DNA of 64,000 bases from Clonostachys chloroleuca (taxonomy: Eukaryota; Ascomycota; Sordariomycetes; Hypocreales; Bionectriaceae), in contig JBANAY010000004.1 of the NCBI GenBank assembly GCA_037952775.1, forward strand, positions 10,106,001-10,170,000, read 5' to 3'. Every line of letters starts with the position of its first letter. Positions within the stretch are counted from its first letter, which is position 1. Position numbers and translations under genes: made by a program. Positions 45,073 through 54,490 of the stretch are shown here, piece after piece. A model generated the notes under the pieces. It was not told the DNA's origin. It made no database searches and saw only the letters and a program-made list of their open reading frames with translations.

Positions 45073-47228
45073 TTATCCACTGGCAGGTCCCTGCGCCACC
45101 GGTGTCTGCAAGCTGGGATCGTCCCTCTCATGAATGAGCTCGCACCGGTAGACAGAAAACCACCAAGCCAACCTTCCACCCCAAGGGATAAACTCGCCAC
45201 CCTCCTCGGCTGCATGGTCGCCGATTGTGAGGTCGACAACCTTCTCCCTATCCTCCGAAAGCTTGAATGCTATGCCTCTTGAGGCACCGATTTCAGTTGG
45301 TCCTTGTAACCAGTCAAGGCGGACGTGCCCGACACTTCTTTGACGGCCATCTTGATAGGTGAAGAGCAGGCCGGTGATGTTCGGTATGCTCTTTTTGTCC
45401 CTCTCCTCCGTCTTTTCTTTCCTCGCCTTCTTCTTCTTGCAAATGGATATCGAGGCCACGCCACCCAGAGGTGCAGATGTATAAAAGCACTGCTCAGAAC
45501 CCAGTAGCCGCTCAGGTGCCGATTTATGCTGAGGTACTTCAGGCGGAGATACTTCAGGCGCAGGGCCCAAGTCTGGCGGAGGATGCTGGAAACCAAGCGT
45601 CGAGATACCGAAATAAGATTGATTGAAGAAGAGGCGCTGCCTCTCCGTGGATTGGCTGATGAAAGTCCAGGTAATAGGGCGGTCTATACCGGGGTCGAGC
45701 CTTGGTCCGGCTTCCCATACGCGATCCCCATCTGTCTTCATCTAAGGTAGATGCCATCAGCAACGGTATGAGACATTGGATCAATTTTGATGGCACTTAC
45801 AATGAGGGCAGTGGAGGGGTGGGGATACTCTTGGTCAGATCGCAAACAGACCGTCTCGATGAGCTCGCCTTCATCTATCGGCATGTACAGCCAGACAGCA
45901 CGTTCAGACTTCCTCTTGAGCTCATCATAGAAGGCAAAATCCTCTTCTCCCCTGACGTGGGCATGGATCGAGGACAGTTGCGAAGTCCACCGCACAGAAT
46001 AACCTGTTATGGATGGCGAATTGCATTCGACGAACTTGATGCGGGTGAGCGTCGAAGTGTCGTCCGTCCGGATCCGAAACAAGTATGGAACTTTGTCCTG
46101 TGGCTGAGGAGTAGCCCAGCATCGGTACCATGGGGGAACTCGCTGAACGCAGCCGGCTTCATCTTACGCAGTTTCATACCCTGGGCATTGTCAGTAACCG
46201 TTCTGATCGCAGGGGGTCATCAAACTTACATCGCTCTGGCAAGTAAAAGTGTCGCCATTAACCACCATGGTAAACCACCAAAGGCCTTCCTCTGGAGAGA
46301 TGCTGGGCGGCTCATCATCCACACCGATGACGAGTTTTCGAATGCCCAAATAGTCGAAGGCGACGTAGAGGGCCTTGACTGGTCCCTCCGGTTTCCGCAG
46401 CTTGACAACAAGGCTGGCTTTGTCTTCAGGGTCGGGAGGAGGAGAATTCATTAGGCATGCGATGTACTCCTTGCCCTCGAACTTGACAAGACGAGCCCAA
46501 ATGTCACCATCCACTCGAAAGGAGGTTATCTCGGTATCATGATACTCCCTTGTCGACATGGCGTAGGCTGTGATGAGCGAAGTGAGGCATTCTCCAGCAG
46601 TGCGATGCCACAAGTCTTCTGAGAGCGCATCATGACTGCGTGTCAGCTCATTGCTCAGCACCTTATGCAGCCAAATCAGACGGCGCTTGGACTCTGTCAC
46701 AGTTGGCACATAGAGATAGGCAACCTTGTCCAGAACTGACGAAAGCACCTCTGCCTCGAATCCATCTTTGACACACTCAGAGTGGTAGGAGTGAGCCCAA
46801 GGCCACGGCAGTGTGTCTTGGAAACTAGAGCCCAAAGTTTGTGGGTTTCCATTGAAAGTGTCATGCCGGATTTTCTTGTTTTCAGACTCCGACCTGCTGG
46901 ACACAGAGCCATCTGATCTCACCAAGTCTGTTGGTTAGCGGTTGAGCATCACAAACAAGGGAGGCGAAGACGGAAAAGGAATGGCAGACACACAACTGAC
47001 AATTGAATCTCCCAAGTTGAAAAAGACTTTGCACAGCTCACACCAACGCCTGGTGCGGTCAAGCAGAAGATGAGGACCACCCACCAGAATACCTCCTTGC
47101 TGAAAACTCCCCTGCAGAAGACCTCCCTCCTGAGGGACTTCCAGCTGAGGAATTACCTGCTGATGTCCTCCCTCTCCCACATAAATAATACCTCCGTTTA
47201 ACTGAAGACCTCCATGCTGAACATTCAT
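45073..47228 (-). CDS. Unknown fungal family, paralog B (WCxxC N terminus), frameshifted
   Basis: Seen: exons 47228..46997, 46927..46230, 46180..45801 and 45741..45073. Introns are 69 nt (phase 1), 49 nt (GTAAGT, CCCAG, phase 0) and 59 nt (GTAAGT, CTTAG, phase 0). Exon 1: a Gly/Gln-rich leader, then RRWCELCKVFFNLGDSIV. Body: VVKLRKPEGPVKALYVAFDY, LGIRKLVIGVDDE, AVWLYMPIDEGELIE, ITGLLFTYQDGRQRSVGHVR and, at the end, WWFSVYRCELIHERDD. These line up block by block with paralog A at 30179-32179. The first two introns fall at matching places and phases; the third is absent from A. In exon 3, MKPAAFSEF must shift to WYRCWATPQPQD at the G5 run 46132-46136, one base missing. Corrected length about 659 aa. 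The leader differs completely from A. Function unknown. Confidence 0.7.
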
Positions 47229-47426
47229 GATGGCGGTTGCGCAGGACGAGATTGGAATGTAGAAGAGAGGGACGACATGTTGACGACAGGGCGGAAATGC
47301 TGGGTATTTAACTTTCTAAATGGCGGCCGACAAAAAGCCACTCAGCAGGCATGGAGATGCAGGCCGTTGACCACTCGGCCAGCCATAACAGCGATAGCCA
47401 TGCGGGGGAGGAACGGGACAACAGAG

Positions 47427-47465
<39 letters not shown>

Positions 47466-49710
47466 GCCAGAGAGACCAACGAGAGAACAAGACGAGGCAG
47501 TTCGGATAGCGCCCCTGAGCGTGATTGGCCTGTGCCAGGGGCCGTGTGTCCAGGTCGCAGCACTCCAACGTCAAGATGCACCTCCAGAACACCACCTACG
47601 TAACAAGGCATTCGCAATCGGATAATGCATGAACAAGCCTGCAGAGGGCCTGCCTATTGCGGTGCAGTGGCATAGCGCATGTCAGACATATTGCGGTCTA
47701 GATGCCCGTCTGGCCACACCATCACAGTCTTTGGACGGGAAATGTGCAAGACTGGCTTGCTAAGTGACCCAACGTCGTGCCGCACCCTGTCACCCTCAAT
47801 GAGGCTCGGCTCACCATTGCGGATTAGTTGCATGCAGTCCAGTGCAACGCAGCGCAGGGATACGATTGGGCGAACGCACCTGAGAGACACTCGTGTCGTC
47901 TTCTCCCCGCAAGGATTCTGACCGGCTCGGGGCGTTTCTGCGGCTCCCTCCATGCCCTTGCAAACCTTGATGCTCAAAATTGCCAGCAAAGAGTTTCAGG
48001 ATGCTGTGACCCTATTTGGTATTTGGTCCCCTGGGGCTTGACACACGCTTGATAGCTTGCGGCTCTCTTCCTCCCCGGCTCCAAATACGCGCCCATTCAT
48101 GCATGTCGGTTGGGCCAAGAGGATAATCAGTGCCAGATCTGAACACTCAAGCATCTATCGCTCGAATCACAAGCATGTCCGACTCACTCATCACAGCTTG
48201 CTACTCTGAGCATGTCGCCATTTCCCTGACGCATACATAGCCACTGGAACCCACACCAACGGGACATAGCAAAGACGATATATCACATTCGCGGGATATT
48301 ACGACGGCAGGTTTATCTCACCGGCGGTAATTCTCAGCCGGCCATTGGATCCTGTGTGGTCAATGTGCAAATGTCTCCCCGCACGCAAAAGCAATAATGA
48401 ATGCATCGAGATCACATTGCTGCCCAACCAGCCCTCAGCATCGTATTGCCGCTTCACCTTTGCGTATGTGGCGTTGCGAGCCGGCTCGATCAAGGATCCA
48501 ACATGGCCAATCAACGCATCTTGTCGGTCATTTTCCTTGATTGATGCTTCCGAAAACTTCCTTTACGCGTCACGGGGCCTCCCCTCTCTCATCATGATGG
48601 CGTTGAGATTGACATTATCTGTCTCTTTCTCGTAATATCACAGAGAGGCAGACACCCCATTCTCAAGTATGTGGGACCTTTGTCGGATCTACTTTGCTAG
48701 CGGCCATCGGGTATCGACCTCCTGAGAGAACAAGCTCAATGGAAAACAGGGGTCAGCGGTACTTAGGTACCGGCCGGAGCGCAATATCTCAGGCTTGGCT
48801 GCCTGGGATGGATAAATGGATGGCTGGGGGGTGGCCTCTCGCAAGCTGTGCCATCTTGAGAGACCTTTGTAAGACCTTTCCAGCGGGAGACCTCTCTTTG
48901 ATCTCAGGAGAGGAAGAAAAGTCAGACAACAGAGGGCTTGCCTAGTTCGGGGTGACAAATGACCAGACCAAATACCTTTTCCATGGCTACAAGTGGCGTA
49001 GTCGGTCGTCACGACAGAGTGAAGCGGGGAGAAAGCAGCAGGAAGGGGGTTCTCCGCGCCAGGTTACTCTACCGCATCCTAGACACCAATTAACCGCACT
49101 CACTTGCGACCCGAGGTGCTACATGGCATACTAGGCTCAAATGAAGAGCAGTGGCCCTTTGCAACTGGGTATGCAGCGATCTATGGTGGCTTGTTGCATT
49201 CAGCAATTATCTCTTGCTTGTGAAAAAGCCTTGACATGCATGGCACCGAGAGAATCAAGATGAGATGGCTTCACAGTACAGCTCTCGAGCAAATCTACAC
49301 AGCTGATTGGTTGCAGAAGAAGCCCCGTGGGTCAGGCGATGCTCAATTCGGCTGTCGGCGGTTCATCCACCACCTACGGCTCCAGAATTGACAGTTGACA
49401 GACAATACAGGTCTATCTTGAGATGCTATCACAACATTCCGCCCAGTCTACAAGTCGAATAGAGGCACATCGGTCTCAGCTGTTGCGGGCTTGTTGACTA
49501 CCACACGGCATTCACATCGTCCTCTTACGCAAAATGTCACGCTGCGGCACACGAATATTCTTCATCAAGATGTCACCTAGTTTCATTTTTCTATTGACAT
49601 CACCAAAATGCAGAACCCTTCCAATGCTAAGTTCTTTCCCATCCGGCGGAACACCTCAAGATAAAAAATCACAAAGAACCGCATAGCCTCACGGAACCAC
49701 CCTCGCTTTT
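47229..49710. other. Intergenic, 2.5 kb
   Basis: No supported gene. It holds a CAA microsatellite (47428-47465) about 200 bp upstream of paralog B and the 3' UTR of RPL21 at its right end. Confidence 0.45.
47428..47465. repeat. (CAA)n microsatellite
   Basis: About 12-13 uninterrupted CAA triplets in the promoter side of paralog B, followed by CAG. Confidence 0.9.
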
Positions 49711-50420
49711 TTAAATCGTAGTCTCGTAGGGAAGGGGGTGAGGGTCTCGGGCGGGTTGTCGGTCAGGGATACAGTGTGGGCGCCACGGGGCTGGGCGGGC
49801 TGGCGCTTGACCTCGACGGTGATGCCCTGGGCGCGGGCGTCCTTCTTCTTCTGGGCGTTCTCCTTGACGCGCTTCAGGAAGTCGTCACGGGAGCCGGAGG
49901 CACGGATGTGCTCGATGCGGACGTTGATGCGCTTCTCGATGTAGCGGCCCCAGACCTTCTTGTAGATGATGACACCGACGGCAGACTTGGCGACGTTGTA
50001 GACGACACCAGTCTTTCCGTGGTAGACCTTGTAGGGCATACTGCACAATTGTCAGTCAAACGTCCCTCAGCAACCAATTGCTCTGATCCCGCCAACTCCT
50101 CGGGCCATGGGAAACTGAATATCGTCTTACCCCTTCTGAACGGCACCGTTGACCTTGATATCAACAATGTCACCGACGCTAATTTCGCACAATTAGTCCC
50201 CTCGTTCGCACGGTATTCAATTTCGATGTCTGGGGGAGACGAACCGGTACTGGCGCAGGTAGGTGCTCAGCTGGATCATACCCTTCTTGCGGAAATCCCT
50301 GCTGAAGGCATACTGAAATCGACGACGAGACACGGTTAGCAGAGAGTCCAGGACGAGAGGAGACGAGGCATGGTGTCAACATACGCGGGTGCCCGCACGC
50401 TTTCCGTATGAGTGACCCAT
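49711..50420 (-). CDS. RPL21: 60S ribosomal protein L21 (eL21), one base missing near the end
   Basis: Structural protein of the large ribosomal subunit. Seen: exons 50420..50385 ([12 protein letters not shown]), 50312..50245 ([19 protein letters not shown]), 50178..50131 ([16 protein letters not shown]) and 50040..49711 ([20 protein letters not shown] and onward). Introns are 72, 66 and 90 nt, all with GT/AG and matching phases. As given, the frame passes the normal end and reads [15 protein letters not shown] to 49689. One extra C in the G5 run at 49734-49738 (C5 on the coding strand) yields the family C terminus ending PYETTI with a stop at 49711-49713, total 160 aa, the usual eL21 length. 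An essential gene cannot be a pseudogene here, so this is best read as an assembly error. It is divergent from RPS9, with 451 bp between the start codons. Confidence 0.95.
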
Positions 50421-50871
50421 CGCGGCTGTGTTTGTCGAGGGACTGCGAAGGTGATGCTGGTGGTGATTGTTAGTTGCGTGAAAGGCAAAAAGTCTCGAAG
50501 GCCTCTCTCAAAATCGCAAGGTATGGGTGGATTTTCCGAGCAAGCACCTTGTGGGAGTGGAGCGGATCCCACGATGTTCCGAAATTTTTCCCTCCTCCGC
50601 CCGCCCACCAAATTTGCGGCCCACACCTGCCTTTGCCCTAGAATTTCTAGGGCTGCCGGTGCGCAGCCCACGTGATGCACCTAACCGGTCCCACCTCTTT
50701 TCGCAAAAAGTTAACCACACCACAGACTTGGCCGAAATTCTTGTGAAGACAAGTCCCTCCATCAACGGCAACTAACCACAGGGAAACGAGACAAGTAAGT
50801 TTTCAAAGTCGTGAAAAACTTCCCTTCCTCTCCTCAATCTTCAGTCAATTAACGTATTTCCAACCTGCAGA
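50421..50871. promoter_or_regulatory. Bidirectional RPL21/RPS9 promoter
   Basis: 451 bp between two divergent ribosomal-protein start codons. It must drive both genes and presumably couples them. It contains the 19-bp palindrome at 50635-50653 and a CACGTG E-box at about 50669-50674. Pyrimidine-rich tracts precede the RPS9 start. Confidence 0.75.
50635..50653. promoter_or_regulatory. 19-bp perfect palindrome with CCCTA half-sites
   Basis: GCCCTAGAATTTCTAGGGC: two 9-bp arms around a central T, exact inverted repeats, near the centre of the divergent promoter. The arms contain CCCTAGAA, close to the telomere-like CCCTAA elements used for ribosomal-protein gene control in some fungi. Binding by a dimeric factor is inferred. 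Confidence 0.6.
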
Positions 50872-51852
50872 ATGCCTCCCCGCGCCTACTCCAAGACCTC
50901 CCGTGTCCCTCGCCGTCCTTTCGAGGCCGCTCGATTGTCAGTACTCACCGGCCACTGAGCATGAGCTTGCCTCTGTTTAAGTCGATTGTGACCAGCAACA
51001 CTGACATGGAAATAACACAGGGACACTGAGCTGAAGCTCGTTGGCGAGTACGGCCTGCGCAACAAGCGTGAGGTCTGGCGAGTCGGTCTGACTCTGTCCA
51101 AGATTCGTCGTGCTGCCCGGTATGTCTCCTGCCCAAGTCTTTTCTACTGTGCCTTGGATCTCTCGAGGTCTAGAGGATTTCTCCCCAGAATTGCATCTTC
51201 TGTCCTCTGGATTGCATCTTCCCGGTTGCGTGACCTCGGCTGGAGATTCAGCGCCTCGAGAATTGCATTGCAAGACTTGCTTCTCTCAGGTGCTAGATTT
51301 TAGCTGCGTGATCTCGACTTGCGAATATGCACAACCAGTTCCTTCACTCCACTCAACTTTCTCTTCCCTCTCTTTCCCAGTCCTCGATCAATCTACCAAT
51401 CTCCATCGGACATTCTAGTTCTGGTTTACTAACAATCCCACAGTCAGCTTCTTACCCTCGACGAGAAGGACCCCAAGCGTCTCTTCGAAGGCAATGCCCT
51501 CATTCGCCGTCTCGTCCGTGTCGGTGTCCTCGACGAGTCCCGCATGAAGCTCGATTACGTGCTCGCCCTCAAGGTTGAGGATTTCTTGGAGCGCCGTCTC
51601 CAGACGTGCGTCCACAAGCTCGGTCTCGCCAAGTCCATCCACCACGCCCGTGTCCTGATCCGTCAGCGCCACATCCGCGTCGGCAAGCAGATCGTCAACG
51701 TCCCCTCGTTCATGGTCCGCCTCGACTCCCAGAAGCACATCGACTTCTCCCTCACCTCTCCTCTTGGAGGTGGCCGCCCCGGCCGTGTCCGAAGAAAGAA
51801 GGCCAAGGCCGCCGAGAAGGAGGACGGCGACGAGGAGGAGGATGACGAGTAG
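50872..51852 (+). CDS. RPS9: 40S ribosomal protein S9 (uS4)
   Basis: Small-subunit ribosomal protein, uS4 family, important in decoding-site assembly. Seen: exons 50872..50936 ([20 protein letters not shown]), 51021..51119 ([20 protein letters not shown]) and 51444..51852 ([20 protein letters not shown] and onward), about 190 aa. Introns are 84 nt (GTCAGT donor, phase 2) and 324 nt (GTATGT donor, CCCACAG acceptor, phase 2). The S4 RNA-binding core is visible as [20 protein letters not shown] ... [20 protein letters not shown]. The C terminus is basic, then acidic (EEEDDE). The long second intron, common in fungal ribosomal-protein genes, shows no clear C/D snoRNA boxes by eye. Reading frame intact. 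Confidence 0.95.
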
Positions 51853-53205
51853 ATTATTTTAAACAAAAGAACGGTTCAATGTTCAAGGCTAGGGCAGACA
51901 AAGGGGGTGTTTGTTAGTAGGCACTCTTGATTTTTAACGAAAAAAGGTCTCGTCCCCCAGAAATGGCGCATTCCCAAGGCGAAATGGATTGATTTTTACG
52001 GATCCTCTTCCTGTTTGCACTCACGATAGTTGTGATCATCATCCAATGCAACGCTGGCATCTCACATACGCCACCTTCTCTCTATGAACCCTTCGTACAC
52101 GTAAACCATTTCCTCCCGTGTCATGCTGCTCTGCTGTGTCAACCTCGTTCACCGCTGTTTTGACATCGTTACTAACCCCACGGTAGAGTAGAGTCTCTGC
52201 TCCACGAAGGCAGTTTCTGCCTACTCAACATGGCTTCTCTGCTGCATCTTTAGATGCTCTGCCACACCGACTTCACTCCTTTTCGGTATCATCGTAATTT
52301 CTCTGCTCTCCTCAATTGTAAACGTTATTGGTACACAAGGAGCCGACTTCTTGTTCAATTCTTTTTCCCTTACATACCACGACGAGTACGGCAAAGGTCC
52401 ATGATCTTTTCCTCTTCTCTTAGCTCTTTTTCTTCGCCACTCTTCTGAAATGCTTGCAAAAGTTGGGTGTGTAAACCTAACCAGGCGTCTCCGCTCCGCC
52501 ATCTACCCTGGAGTGCCAGTATTAACTCCTTGTCTCAATCCCCAGTAGCAAAATCTCCTCTTGACAAACTTATCAATGGATGCAATCAATTTTTGAAACG
52601 TGAATTTGATGCCTAGAAAGAGGGGTTAGTAATTCCCTTTTATTTTTGTTGGCCAAGACGTGAGATGAAGTAACTTGTTGTCGTGCGGCATGCCAACTCA
52701 ACCTCCATCTAGAAAATAAGATATGTTAGCCGAACCACCACGTCTACCACTTCTGTGCACACCAAGAGTCGCTTTTACACAGCAAGGAAGAATGAATTGA
52801 ATTTTATTAAAATTACTACTGATAGGAAAAGATACTGTAATTAAGTCTATCTATCTTTCTAGGTGAGAATAGCTTAATTGGATGTGATATTTGGTGATTA
52901 CGTGGTTTTTTGCCTTCTGTATTTCTGACACAGCGCCCTAAAGGCCCCTCGAAGGCCTCTGGAAGCATGGCCACAGCGCCTGGAGAGGTGGTTGACTGGC
53001 CGGACGTGGTGGTTCGATAGCAAAATCCAAAAAAAAAGTAATAGCAACAATTTTTAATCTTCAGCTACTGCCCCCTTTTATTATATTATAAATCTATTTC
53101 ACCGGGCTCAAACAGGTCCTCCAACTGGCCCTCGTTTCTCCGTTCGCTGTAGTGTACGTCTGACTTCATCAGGATGCGTGATCTAGCCAGGTTCAATCAT
53201 GTCCT
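51853..53205. other. Intergenic between RPS9 and APH-like kinase
   Basis: 1.35 kb; no supported gene. The right end holds one more copy of the repeat that builds the C terminus of the neighbouring kinase gene. Confidence 0.5.
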
Positions 53206-53400
53206 TCAATCAGCCTCTATTACTTCGCTTGCTGTAGTGTACGTTTTTTTTTGTTCAACTTCATCGGGATGCGGGAGCTGGCTGGGGCTCAATGAGGTCC
53301 TCCAATTGCTCCTTATTACTCCGCCTGCTGTAGTGTACGTCTTAACATCATCGGGGTGCGGAAGCTGGCCAGACTCGATCAGGCCCTTCAATTCGTCCTT
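53105..53400. repeat. Tandem repeat of 85-96 bp spanning a gene end
   Basis: The landmark GCTGTAGTGTACGT recurs at about 53146, 53231 and 53327, each followed by a CATCxGGxTGCGxxAxCTxGCC-type sequence. Two copies are in frame in the kinase gene and encode QLPHPDDVKTYTTAGGVI and QLPHPDEVEQKKTYTTASEVI. The copy at 53105-53170 lies beyond the stop. Confidence 0.8.
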
Positions 53401-54490
53401 GTCACCCCACCTGTCGTAGCATTCCAGGTACTCCTCACCGAGGAACTCTGCGATCGGGCGGGCCAGATCGTGGCCGAGCTTGGCGTACACATTCCGATCC
53501 AGGGTTCCGGTCCACCGCTCCATCCCGGGGGGTAGAAGCCAGCGTACTCCCAATCGATCAGGGCCGTGACTTGGAGGGTGTCGGGGTTCACGATTACGTT
53601 GTGGGCCCCGAGGTCGCCGTGCTGGAAGACGTACTCGGGCTCCTGTCGGGGGAGGGTCTTCCACTGCTTCATGCCCCTCCATGGAGGCTGGACGTCGGGG
53701 CTGAGCCAGCGAGGGGGCATGACGAACCCGTCGATGCCTCGAGCGTGAGACGTAAGCTTTGCGAGCTGCGGTAGGACAGTCGTGTTGATAAAGTCGACTG
53801 CGTTGGAGTGCGCCTGGTCGAAGCATTGCTGGCAGGGCACGCTTCCGCCTGGGTGGCTCTGTCCCAGTGGCCGTAGGCAGCCCCGGCGTTGGATCTCAGA
53901 GAGAGTGAGCCCCTCGATGCGCTCGGTTATGAGGTATCGGCGGCCGTCTGGGTGTTCTCCATGGTCAATCAGCCTTGGCAAGGGGATTGTTGTTTTCCGA
54001 GATACCAGCTCCATGGCCTTGGCTTCATTTGTGATGCGTTCGTGGTTCCTATCGGGGATTTTGGCGGTGGTTAGAAATGGACGGCTATCGCACTTGGATC
54101 ATCCTGGCGCTTTCTCACCATGACCTGAACCACTTGAATATAGTTCCATCCGGCATGGGGTGGTCTACGGTAAGTCGAGAGGTCTTCCGGAAGGTTGTGG
54201 TGGTGAATTCGTATGCCGTGTCTACGGTTTGGTAGGAATGAGATGGCAGAGCCCGGGCCACTATAGTATAGAGTACTCAGTTTGGAGCTTGAGAGGATCA
54301 AGTTGAAAATTGGAAATAGTAAAGGAAGCTTACCTTCTGACTTAGAGAAGGGGCCTTCTGCAGGCTCAGCATCAAACGTGCCGTCTACACCGTTGCGCTT
54401 GCAACGGCGGTCTGGGGTCTCAAACGGGCTGCGCTCGTCTGCCCCGCGCGGCGGCGTGAAACAGCCAGCTCGTGGCTGTGGGTGAAGCAT
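53206..54490 (-). CDS. APH-fold phosphotransferase / kinase-like protein, frameshifted
   Basis: Seen: exons 54490..54334, 54260..54119 and 54048..53206, with introns of 73 nt (GTAAGC, TATAG, phase 1) and 70 nt (GTGAGA, GATAG, phase 2). NEAKAMELVSRKTTIPLPRL, RRYLITERIEG, YVFQHGDLGAHNVIVNPDTL and VTALIDWEYAGFYPPG are the standard landmarks of fungal aminoglycoside-phosphotransferase-like enzymes: the HGDLxxxN catalytic loop and the IDWE metal motif are intact. After FYPPG the sense moves one base over (MERWTGTLDRNVYAKLG, LECYDRWGDKDELKGLIESG) at the G6 run 53527-53532. One more base gives about 380 aa. The tail repeats QLPHPD-V-TYTTA twice. The N-terminal exon is less sure. Substrates of these fungal proteins are mostly unknown; drug resistance should not be assumed. 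Confidence 0.75.

Noticed and set aside
51120..51443. Possible snoRNA in the long RPS9 intron
   Set aside because: No clear RUGAUGA C box with a matching CUGA D box, and no H/ACA layout visible by eye. Only repeated ATTGCATCTTC fragments were seen.
53206..54490. Antibiotic-resistance aminoglycoside phosphotransferase
   Set aside because: Only the fold landmarks (HGDLxxxN, IDWE) are shared. Fungal members of this superfamily are numerous and mostly of unknown substrate.
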